From: Rhynchospora pubera
Lineage: Eukaryota > Streptophyta > Magnoliopsida > Poales > Cyperaceae
Direction: 5' to 3'
DNA length: 64,000 bases
NCBI GenBank assembly: GCA_028095005.1
Contig: CM051461.1
Span: 61,609,840-61,673,839 of the forward strand
This document shows, one piece after another, positions 1-9,256 of this stretch (its first letter is position 1; each line of letters begins with the position of its first letter). The translations under genes and the position numbers were made by a program. The notes beneath the pieces were generated by a model. It saw only the letters and a list, made by a program, of their open reading frames with translations, was not told the origin of the DNA and made no database searches.

Positions 1-3000
1 ACTGTTAATTACCCCGTGATCGCTCACGAGAACCTCTGATTAAGGGATCTGAAGAATTATATATAAAGGCTAGGAAAATCGTTGGTTTTATGTTTATTTC
101 TTTTGGTTTAGACTGGACTCGATTGGTGTACCAAACTTAGTTGACGGGACCCAATTGAGGACATTTTGATCTGCTGAAGAGTTCTCGTTCTTGAAATGGA
201 GAGGTTTCGGTTTTGTCTTTGGGGTTCGTATTTCGACTTTTAACTTCTTAAGTTTCTCTTTGGATTTTACCATTTTCACAATTTTTAATTTTAGACTTTT
301 GAAATATTTTTTTATATTTTTTAGTTATGTTTTTGTTTGAAGATACTTGATATCAAATATATTTCTTTTAAAATTTCAATATCTATTTTTGAAAACTTGT
401 CAAGAGAGTTTAATTGAGTTTTAAAATTATTTGGAATTTTACAAATTGATTTAACATCATTTTAGAATTTCATAAAATTTATTTAATATTAAAAATACTT
501 CAAAAATAGAAAAGACCAATAATTTGAAAGATTTTTATATCAAAATATCAGTGAATTTGGTTTATTTGGATTTTTAGGATTTTATGGATATTTTATTTGA
601 ATTTTTCTGAGTTTCCTACTATTTTTAATTAATTTTTGAAGTCTTCTATTTATTTGTCTTTCTCTGATTGGTCCACGTGTGCACGAAAGCTGCGTTGGCT
701 GCTGACTGGCGTCCGGCGTGGCTTGCTGACGTGGCAGAGCGCTGAAAGCTTTGTTTTGTTTTATTTGATCTGAGTGTAACGGGTCATCATCGCGTCAGTG
801 ACTCGCCACATGGGGTTTAGCCACAGCGGATCCATAAGAACACGGGTTTGAACCCGTCTTCTCCAGCGGGAGATGGTGTTTTTTTTGCAGTTTGGTCCTT
901 CCTTCTTCTCCGACGAAATTGGGGCTGCTCCAGCCATCATTTCGGTTGATTTTGGATGCGTCGGAATCGTGAGATCGAGGAGAGGACGTTGATTCAACTA
1001 TTTGAAGTCATGGAAGCCTGTGTGCCCTTATCCATCTTAGGGAAGCTCGAGCTGCCATTAATGGCGTTTGAAGCTTTCTGGATACCCTTTTCTACCAGTT
1101 TGAGGTTCTTAATATTCATGGAAATTCCTTGAAGACGTTTGTGAAGTCAATTTCAAGTGGGAGAGCTTGGAATTAGATGAACTGGACTGAGGTGTTTCGA
1201 CTTAAAAGGGGTCTGATTTAGGTTTCTTCTGTGGGGCCCACTGAGCAGTTCTTTTGTGCCAGAAGTGATGTAGGTCGCTTCAAGGAGTCAAACTTAGCTT
1301 TTCTATGTTCTTGTTTCAGCTTGAGATGTCATGGTTGATCATGGGAAGCATCGAGGCAGAAGACATCCTTTTGTTCAATTTTGTTCAACTTTCAATTTTA
1401 CAGCAAAACCATTTAATTTGATGTCCAATTTATATCCATTTAACCTTGTTTCATGTGCTCAAATTGATACCAGGCATAAGAGCAAGTATTTTAACACTTT
1501 ACATAATCTTCACTTTTTGTTTTAAAACACTTACTTCACTGTTTTAAGGAAATTTTATTTGAGTTGCTTTAGTGCTGGAAAAAGAGTTGCAAGGGTAATA
1601 AGAAAAGCAAATCAATTGACATTTGTTCCAATTTTAAATTTCCAGATTTGATCAATTTTGTTACTGTTTTGGTGAATTCCTCGTATAGAGTTACTCAAAT
1701 GCAGTAAATTCAACTTCATAAGCCACAAGGTATTACAAGAAGTGTACTCCACAGTTGAGAGTTCATTTATTCATATTTGCAGAGAAGCCCAAGGTTTTGT
1801 AAAATAGCAATTTATTTAAGAAAATACTCATGTTGTCTTTAATAAGGTGTATAAAATCATTCAAACAGAAAATTTTATTCCCTGCTGTCTATGTAACCTT
1901 GTACCTGCCAGTCATGTGTATTTTTGTGTCTTTATGCAAATAAAACCTCATTCTTTCATTTATTTCATTTCTGCCCACATTTAGTACTTTTGCATATATT
2001 TGTTTATCTCATAAAAATACAAGATTGAACTTGAGAAGTGCAGAATCTATATTATTCAATGCATTTTAGTCCTAAACCTTAAGCAAATGGCAACACATGA
2101 GGACTGGTTTAGATTTAACATGTCTTTCCCCATTTTTGTGCTATCTTCGGATTTTCAACACTTTGAGCATGGAATAACTTAATTTAGTGCATACTCGATT
2201 AAATACATAACAAGCATGATCTGACATGCTCATCATATATTTAATCCAAGTAACACTTCTCAACTAAGGACTCCAAAGCTGGGCTAAGGAGTAGCTTAGA
2301 TGAGTTCATCCCAATTACATTTTTCATGCGCTGCGCGCAGTCAAATTGTAATTGGGGCAATTGATTACATTTCATACTTCACTGGATTGATCTTCTCATG
2401 CGCTGGGCGCAATCAAAGCTCAACCCAGATTTTTTCTACTTTGAATCTCAAGCAAACAATACTACAAGAACTAAATTCAGATCTTCAATTGCTAAAAAAA
2501 AAGCTTCTTTGATTCACACAGGAATGAATTACAAGCGGCAACTCTTCAATTTCACCTCTCTTTCCTTCTTTTCAAGTGTTTGATGAAATGCTCTTACAAT
2601 TTCGCTCAAAACTCTCTCAATTCAATACAGAAATTGTGTTCTAAGCCTAGCCTCACCTTGCCCCCTTCTTCCTCTCTTTTTCTGCTGCTCCAATTGGGGC
2701 TTTATATAGAATGGGGATTAGGGTTTCACATTTGAGCCGTGGGGCATCTCCATCGTCAGATGTTGATCCAATGGTCGAAATGGAGCTGCGCTAGGGCTAT
2801 GGTTTCGCAAACCCGTGGGCAGAGTTGCTGGTTTTGGGTTGGTGGCGCTGGAGGAGGCCACGTAGACGCTTCTCTTCCTCTCCTCCATTTTCACCCGGCA
2901 TGCTACAGTAAAAATCGGAACTCTTCTCCTGCTTCTTCTTTTTACCCAGAGAGAGACGACTCTGCACTTGGGTCCCGCCTGTCGGATTAAATGAGATACA

Positions 3001-3579
3001 GGGAGATAGGTGCAGTCGGTCTATTGTGAACCAATAAAATGGTGTAGGCTTTGATGTATTTCGGTGTATAAACCAACTTCACTCAGGACTCCAGCTGAGA
3101 TGGTAAAATTTAAAACATAGCGCCCTCTCCATCTTCCCTGGATCCGCTGCAATGGTATGCACGCGCCAGACATCTCTGATTTTTCTGGGATTTCCATTTG
3201 ATTTTCATAATTTCCTTTTTATCTCCTTAAGGCTGAACCAAAATAAATTAATTTGGGGTCTTCCCTTGAGTATTTTTCCATGAAATTTTGTACACAGCTT
3301 CATAAAAATGTGTAGAATCTAATAGAATCAAGAATGTTCCAAAAAATACCCCTACTCCTATTTTATTTAATTTCTCCAAAATCAGAGGCTTCTTTGCATA
3401 AAATGGGAATTCTACAGCTTCTTTGACCATTCTGAAAGAACCATAATCTCCCTCGTGCTACACTGGATTTTTGGGTATTTTTCCATAATTTTTGGGGTCC
3501 ATTTGCTATTTTTCATGATTTTCTCAAACTTCTCGTAAATCAGTCTGTGTCTCGAATCGCGAAATTTTAGGGTCAAACA
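1..3579 (-). repeat. 3' LTR of the gag-only element (truncated by window start)
   Basis: Read on the minus strand the LTR begins TGTTTGACCCTAAAATTTCG at 3579, directly after the polypurine tract, and runs leftwards out of the window. It is the partner of 9454-13032. The first about 200 bases of the repeat (equivalent to 9255-9453) lie before position 1. The small ORFs in it occur identically in both LTRs and resemble no protein family I know, so I do not call them genes. Confidence 0.93.
2700..2708 (-). promoter_or_regulatory. Candidate TATA box in left LTR
   Basis: The minus strand reads TATATAAAG, followed within the LTR by a GA-rich stretch. This is a plausible core promoter. The same site is at 12153-12161 in the right (upstream) LTR, where it would drive the element's RNA. 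Confidence 0.45.
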
Positions 3580-3581
3580 AA

Positions 3582-3592
3582 TGCCCCCCACC
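3582..3592 (-). promoter_or_regulatory. Polypurine tract
   Basis: The minus strand reads GGTGGGGGGCA and is followed two bases later by the LTR start TGTTTGACCC. This is the expected position and composition of the primer for plus-strand DNA synthesis, and it fixes the element's orientation. Confidence 0.85.
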
Positions 3593-4564
3593 AGAGTAGG
3601 TTGTGAGGATCTTGGGCAGAACAGCGTACTCTGGTGGCCCCTTCTTGACCCCTTTCTCTTTGTCATGGTTTGACTTCACCTTGTAATTCCTTAGGTTGCC
3701 TCTTATCCCTTTGATTTGTATCAGATTTTGGTTGATCTTTTGGCTCTTGCCCCAGTTTGATTGTTGTTGATCCTTGTCTTGTAGCGGCTTTAGTGATGCA
3801 AATACGAACAATTTTGCATCCTCGAGATTCTTAAGAATCCGTCCTTGGTAGCAAAATTTCCTATATTACATTTTGGCTGGTGGATTTTGTGGAGTTGGGA
3901 ATATTTAGGTGGAAGGAATGACTTAAGGGCCATAAAGGCAAGTCACCCTTATTTTTTTTTCACCCTCTCATTTCTCACCCTCTCTTTTTAGGTATGGGCA
4001 CTCAATGTAATAGCACTCAATATCGGCATTGGCGGTATTGATATTTTTTTTAAATGTAGGCCTTTATAAAGGAAATGTCTATGAATGCCCAAGAGGACAA
4101 AGACATTCCTTTGAATTTAGGCCCGACGGGATAAGTTTGGTTTTATTTGTTTGGGGTTTTATTGTACTTGGTTTCTTTTTAGATTTTAATTAAGTAGGGT
4201 TTAGTTCATTTTTTATTTGGACTTTTAAAGTTAGGGAATTTTATCGGACTTTTATTTATTTATTTTTGTCATATTTATTTAGGGCGTTTGCAAAGGAAAG
4301 TCCCATATTGTTCAAAAGAACGGAACACCCTTTCAAGCATTAGCCCGATGAGACATGAGACATAAGACTTGTTCCTTGGGTTTTGGTTGTCATGGCTTTT
4401 TATTGGAGTTGTGGATTTTATTGGTTATTTTGGAGTTTTAGATAAGGGTTTCATTAAGATTTTGGGATTTTGGATTTTGGAATTTGGAGTTTTAGGCATA
4501 GGGATTTTGGATTTTGGAATTTGGAGTTTTAGGCATGGGTTTGTCATGTTGAATTCACAAAGGT
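3593..4564 (-). other. Internal 3' region of the element without recognisable coding
   Basis: This stretch lies between the polypurine tract and the minisatellite, where pol would be in an autonomous relative. I see no RT, RNase H or integrase motif in any frame. A 95-residue minus-strand ORF runs across the tract into the LTR (3524-3811) and looks incidental. Confidence 0.6.
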
Positions 4565-4906
4565 GCGTGATGGAGCACGGCTTGTCGCGTTGATCGCGGA
4601 GTTGCGTGATGGAGCACGTCTTGTCGCGTTGATCGCGGAGTTGCGTGATGGAGCACGGCTTTGTCGCGTTGATCGCGGAGTTGCGTGATGGAGCACGGCT
4701 TGTCGCGTTGATCGCGGAGTTGCGTGATGGAGCACGGCTTGTCGCGTTGGAATCGCGGAGTTGCGTGATGGAGCACGGCTTGTCGCGTTGATCGCGGAGT
4801 TGCGTGATGGAGCACGGCTTGTCGCGTTGGAATCGCGGAGTTGCGTGATGGAGCACGGCTTGTCGCGTTGAAATCACGGAGTTGCGTGATGGAGCACGGC
4901 TTTGTC
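4565..4906. repeat. Minisatellite, about nine copies of a 39-41 bp unit
   Basis: Units begin GCGTGATGGAGCACGG at 4565, 4604, 4643, 4683, 4722, 4763, 4802, 4843 and 4884. Spacing is 39, 39, 40, 39, 41, 39, 41 and 41 bases, and the last copy is partial. Each unit is GC-rich in an AT-rich setting. On the minus strand the array is open in all three frames, giving overlapping repetitive ORFs. There are no CRISPR-like spacers: the units are back to back. Confidence 0.95.
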
Positions 4907-4974
4907 TTTGTTTTTCACTTTCAAATTGAGATTTTGGGGCACACTTTCCAAAGCGCGCGGTTTTGAGACTTTCA

Positions 4975-5283
4975 GATTTTGTCTTTCACTTTCTTTTTCA
5001 TTTCGTTTCATTTCCACTTTCTTCTTAATTTCATTTCATTTCATTTTTTCCTTCTTCTTTCTTTTTCTATCTTCTTTTTCTTTTTTCGTCTTTTATTTCT
5101 TTGCAAATTTCCAATTTGATTTCCCGATTTCGATTCCGGGATTTTATTCCTTTATTCTATCTTTATTTATTTCATTTCACCTTCTCCTTTCTTTTCCTTC
5201 TTTCTCCCTTCTCTTTTCCTTCTTTCTTCTCCTTTTTCTTTTCTTTTCTTTTTTTTTATTTCTTCTCTTCCTCTTTCTTTGAA
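4975..5283. repeat. Long pyrimidine tract (purine-rich on the element's coding strand)
   Basis: The plus strand is almost purely T and C with TTTC/TTCC words; the element's sense strand is therefore A/G-rich. It sits directly after the gag stop codon. Plus-strand ORFs across it (4902-5282, 5101-5370) are Phe/Ser/Leu runs caused by composition. Confidence 0.85.
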
Positions 5284-5284
5284 T

Positions 5285-8200
5285 TTACTTATGAGGTGCA
5301 GGACTTTGTAGGACATGTTCAGGGAGTATTATTTCACCCTTTCTGTATTTCTCTTCTACCCAATCCTTGAATACCCAACAATCTTCAGTTTTGTGTCCTA
5401 CCAATCTATGGTATGCACAATATTTTGGATTTTCGATTTCTTCCATTTCACCGGGTCGTTTGCTTATGGGTAGTTCAAGCCCACACATTATGGCTAAAGG
5501 AAACAACTCCTTAACTTTATCCTTTCTGAATGAATAAGGTTTTCTTGTCTTTTCCATTAGAGTGACACGCGATGGAAGTGTCTTGGGTTTGTTTCTCTTA
5601 TCAGTTATTTCGGAACGTGGTCCTTTGGTTGATGTCCCAGGTAAGTTTATCTGACCATCGACTGTCTTTTTGAAGGAATTCAAGAGTTTTCGTAGTCCAT
5701 CATCAGATTTCTTGTGAGGTGCAGGTTCTTGCCTGTATTCGTCAGGAATTTTAATCTTTCCTTTCCAAATTCCTTCTTCGACCCAATCTTTGAATATGTA
5801 GCAATCTTCTACATTATGCCCCAGTACTCTATGGTAGAGGCAATAATTTGGATGATCTTCTTCTTTCATTTCTTCGGGTCGTTTACACCTTGGCAAAGTT
5901 ATCAGGTGATTCTTCATGACTTCTTTAAAGATCAAAGCCGTTTTGTCTTTCTTAAAGGTGTAAGGTTTATTCATTCTTTCTTCTAAGCTTTCTTTTACAT
6001 TGCTTGGACCTTTATCATGACCTTGTTGACATTCATTGTCACCCTTTTTAGCTTGAGTGGATATTTCAAAGTTCTTGTCCTTCACACTTTTATCCTTCTC
6101 ATTTTTATCCTCGAAAGGATGAAGCGGGATAATGGATTGAGACCCTTCTTCTTTTTCCTTACACTTGCCCATTTCTGTGGAACTCTCGTCCTTTTGTGGC
6201 AATGACATTGGATAATATTTTTCCTTATCAACCTTGATTTTATGTGCATTTCCCCTTATAACCTTTTGTTCTCCATTCTTAAGGTATTTCAAACACTGAT
6301 GTAGGGTTGATGGGATCATTCGATTTTTATGGATCCACGGCCGACCCAAGAGAGCTTCGTAGTGTGTATCGGCATCAATCACATAGAATTTGACAGTTGT
6401 TTCCAATTCTTCAAATTGCATTTGCAAAGTGATTGCCCCCAATGCCTTTTCAGAGATTTCATTAAACCCATGTATAGATAGTTTTTCTTGGGTTAAGTGT
6501 TCGATAGACAAGGCTATTCGGTTGAGGGTTTTCAAGGGCATGATGCTGACAGCTGATCCGGGATCCACCATCATATGCCTTAGCTTAATTTTGTTTGTTT
6601 CTCCTGTTATATAGAGTGGATCATTGTGTTCTTTAGCTCCTATCACCAAGTCTTCATCAGTGAAGGTAATGGAGCCAGTTTGATCGGCATATGATGTTTT
6701 CGCCATGTATTTACTTGTGCATTGATATGAGATTTCATCATCATGTGATTCCCCATTTCGAACCTCGATGACATGACATTCATTTTCGTCGCCTTGCAAC
6801 ACCTTTTCGTGAGGGGCAGGCTCTTGCTCAAAATTAGAGTCAAGCACCAACTTTTCTTCCTTGATCATTTGTTCAACAATATCCTTAAGCACATAACAAT
6901 CCTCGGTTAGATGGCCAAGCATTCGATGGTATGCGCAATATTTTGAGTCATCAATTTCACTTCTATTTCTGGGTGCTTTCCTTTGAGGTAGTCTTAGCTT
7001 TTTATCCCTTAGAATCATCTTGAGGATTGCTTCTGTTTTCTCCTTCTTGAAAGAGTATGGCTTATTTAACCGCTCGGATAAAGGTATCACTGGCTGGTTA
7101 TTATTTCCTTGATTGTCATTTCTCTTGCCCTTATTTCGGCGAGTAGATGCTTCATAACTTCTGGCACCATTGCCTCTTTCTTTTTCATTTCGATTAGTTG
7201 AAACTTCTACCTCTTTAGGTGGTCCCATATGAGACAACCTAGCCACTCGAGTGATCAGGTCTTTGTAAGAGGTAACGTCACTTCCCAAAAGTGACCTTTG
7301 TATCCAATCATCAAGGTTTCTTATTAGTAGTTCCACCGCTTCCCTTTCAGGCATTTGGTGTGTGCAACTTATGTTGAGGTTCATCCAACGATTAATATAG
7401 TCAAGGGCCTTTTCTCCCAATTTGGGCTTTTCACATGCCATATCGGCCATGGTAATTTCTTGTGTGACAATTGTGAACCTTGAACAAAAAGCATCCTCCA
7501 TTTCTTCCCAAGTTTCAATTGAGTCATTTTCAAGGGAGGCGTACCACTTTAGCGCGACACCCGTCAAGCTTTGCGGGAACTGCTTGAAAAGAAGAGCTTC
7601 ATTGTTGGAAGTGTTTCCGCATGTGAGGCGAAATTGGATCAAGTGTTGATCGGGTGTAATGTCCTTTTCTCTTGTACCATCAAACAGGTTGAACTTAGGC
7701 ATTACATAACCTTTGGGGTAAAAGATTTGTTCATGTATTTCGGGATATGGCCTTCCACACTTTTTCTTTACAGGGATCAAATAACTTGCCCCAGATGCTT
7801 GCAGCTGTTGGTTGATCATTTCTTGGATGGACCGTTCGGTCGCTTTGGTCATTTCTGCCCCAGTCCGGGATTGTGACCTTGGGATCTCATCTTTATAAGA
7901 GTCACACTTGCTCTTATGTCTTCTTTCTTTTGAAAACCTTCTTCTTGGTCTTTCATTCTCTTCGTTGGACGAGTTGTTTCTTCCTTTGTTTCTTTCCTTC
8001 TTTAAAAATAACTTTTCTTCTTTTTCTTCTTCTTTCTCTTCATTGGAAGATTCACACTTGCCCCTGTCCTTTTCTCCCTTAGGAGCTCGTGTCTTGGGCC
8101 TTTCTTCCTCGTCTGATGTGACATCCTCTTCACCAAACTCTTCCAACAAATTCTTTTTTTCTAGGAACTTAAGCATTTTCTTCATTATTTTCTTTTCTTG

Positions 8201-8941
8201 CTCCTTTTCTTTCATCATTTTTGTAATGAAACTTTTCAGTTGACTCTTCTTTCCTTCGGCCCATCGGCCTTCATCTTCTTCACAGTTGCTATTTATATTT
8301 TTGTCACCTTCTTCATCTTCGTTATGATCATTTCTAAGAATGTTTCTATTAGGAGACAGATCACTTCTTTTCTTGTTTTCTTCTAACTGTTTTGACTTAG
8401 AGTTACTTTCTTCTTCGCCCTCGACTTTATGCACCAATGTGTGCGTCTGGCAGTCTTCATCAATTCTAATCATGTTGACTCGTGCATGCATCACATGAAC
8501 CAATCGAAGTGGTGCAAACGAGTTACTGATTGGAAGAGTATGCCTTATGTCCAATTCATTCTGACATGCCCTTTGGGATTTCTTCGTGCCATGAAAATCC
8601 GGCACATAGGCTTTCCTTGGTGTTGATTTCTTTTGAGGGAAACGGTGGTGTCCCTTTAGAGTTGGGTGAGCATTTTTCTGGGGAATAAGAGCCCATTCTT
8701 CTTCTTTGGCTCCAGTTCCATTAGGAGTTCCAAGTGACTTTGAAACCACCACCGGCTTGTCTTGTTGCTCTTCATTAACATGAGCGAGTTGGAAACTTCC
8801 ATCATTTACTTGGACTATGGGCACATAGGAGTACCCATATGGCATGGATCCAAACATGAATTCGTGTTGGTAGCAGATCGGTACTGCCCCAATCGTGAAC
8901 ACACCTTTAGGCTTGCTCATGTCGACCGTTGTGGATGCCAT
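5285..8941 (-). CDS. gag: Gag polyprotein with protease-like domain and three zinc-knuckle-like modules
   Basis: This is the only long ORF of the element, 1218 residues from the ATG at 8941 (the frame is open for three more codons upstream, from a TTG). Residues about 180-390 are highly charged Lys/Glu/Arg/Ser. About 400-560 is a retrotransposon Gag domain (GYVMPKFNLFDG, LTGVALKWYASL, AFCSRFT). About 665-681 is a Cys/His module YCAYHRMLGHLTEDC. About 789-870 is a retropepsin-like segment with DPGSAVSIMPL and LGRPWIH. Two further Cys/His modules follow near 1030 (YCLYHRVLGHNVEDC) and 1172 (YCAYHRLVGHKTEDC), each preceded by a KPYxFxKxK segment. Family knowledge: Gag packages element RNA and the protease matures it. 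The ORF ends with no pol behind it. The protein would work only with enzymes from a partner element. Confidence 0.9.
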   Translation of the reverse strand: MASTTVDMSKPKGVFTIGAVPICYQHEFMFGSMPYGYSYVPIVQVNDGSFQLAHVNEEQQDKPVVVSKSLGTPNGTGAKEEEWALIPQKNAHPTLKGHHRFPQKKSTPRKAYVPDFHGTKKSQRACQNELDIRHTLPISNSFAPLRLVHVMHARVNMIRIDEDCQTHTLVHKVEGEEESNSKSKQLEENKKRSDLSPNRNILRNDHNEDEEGDKNINSNCEEDEGRWAEGKKSQLKSFITKMMKEKEQEKKIMKKMLKFLEKKNLLEEFGEEDVTSDEEERPKTRAPKGEKDRGKCESSNEEKEEEKEEKLFLKKERNKGRNNSSNEENERPRRRFSKERRHKSKCDSYKDEIPRSQSRTGAEMTKATERSIQEMINQQLQASGASYLIPVKKKCGRPYPEIHEQIFYPKGYVMPKFNLFDGTREKDITPDQHLIQFRLTCGNTSNNEALLFKQFPQSLTGVALKWYASLENDSIETWEEMEDAFCSRFTIVTQEITMADMACEKPKLGEKALDYINRWMNLNISCTHQMPEREAVELLIRNLDDWIQRSLLGSDVTSYKDLITRVARLSHMGPPKEVEVSTNRNEKERGNGARSYEASTRRNKGKRNDNQGNNNQPVIPLSERLNKPYSFKKEKTEAILKMILRDKKLRLPQRKAPRNRSEIDDSKYCAYHRMLGHLTEDCYVLKDIVEQMIKEEKLVLDSNFEQEPAPHEKVLQGDENECHVIEVRNGESHDDEISYQCTSKYMAKTSYADQTGSITFTDEDLVIGAKEHNDPLYITGETNKIKLRHMMVDPGSAVSIMPLKTLNRIALSIEHLTQEKLSIHGFNEISEKALGAITLQMQFEELETTVKFYVIDADTHYEALLGRPWIHKNRMIPSTLHQCLKYLKNGEQKVIRGNAHKIKVDKEKYYPMSLPQKDESSTEMGKCKEKEEGSQSIIPLHPFEDKNEKDKSVKDKNFEISTQAKKGDNECQQGHDKGPSNVKESLEERMNKPYTFKKDKTALIFKEVMKNHLITLPRCKRPEEMKEEDHPNYCLYHRVLGHNVEDCYIFKDWVEEGIWKGKIKIPDEYRQEPAPHKKSDDGLRKLLNSFKKTVDGQINLPGTSTKGPRSEITDKRNKPKTLPSRVTLMEKTRKPYSFRKDKVKELFPLAIMCGLELPISKRPGEMEEIENPKYCAYHRLVGHKTEDCWVFKDWVEEKYRKGEIILPEHVLQSPAPHK

Positions 8942-8999
8942 TTCCTGCAAGAAAAGAACTCCAAATGTTACCGTTAGAAAAGTTTATTTGAAATCTTAT

Positions 9000-9256
9000 A
9001 CTTTTCCCTAGCCTTTACATTATATTCTTTAAATCCCAAAGATGAGAGGAGAAAGAGGTCCCACCGGGCGTGCCAGAGAATCTGTTGTGCACGCGGTGGG
9101 CTGTTGATACAAAATACTTAACAATTTTATTTATTTATTTACTTATTATTATTATTATTTTATTATTTTTTTACTTTCCCTAGCATTTACATCGAATTCT
9201 TCAGATCCGAAAGATGAGAGGAAAAAGAGGTCCCACCGGGCGTGCCAGAGAATCTG
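9000..9256. repeat. Duplicated primer-binding-site segment
   Basis: About 85 bases ending in the primer site occur twice, at about 9000-9084 and 9173-9256. Each copy has CTTTCCCTAGC/CTTTTCCCTAGC, a purine-rich GATGAGAGG stretch and the site itself. They flank about 90 bases that start TGTTGTGCACGCGG at 9083, which look like the end of a different LTR, followed by an AT-rich run. Confidence 0.85.
9229..9247 (-). promoter_or_regulatory. Primer-binding site (outer, used copy)
   Basis: The minus strand reads TGGCACGCCCGGTGGGACC, starting seven bases inside the LTR end. It begins with TGG, as expected for pairing with a tRNA 3' CCA. I could not assign the tRNA with confidence. An identical inner copy is at 9057-9075. 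Confidence 0.75.

Noticed and set aside
94..3430. Small ORFs in the LTR, repeated at 9547-12883
   Set aside because: Identical in both LTRs only because the LTRs are identical; no domain and mixed strands.
4565..4906. Regular repeats resembling a CRISPR array
   Set aside because: Units are contiguous without unique spacers, and the setting is a plant retroelement.
4902..5370. Plus-strand ORFs of 126 and 89 residues rich in Phe, Ser, Leu that look like membrane proteins
   Set aside because: They are translations of a T/C-rich tract behind the gag stop codon; no family features and opposite strand to the element.
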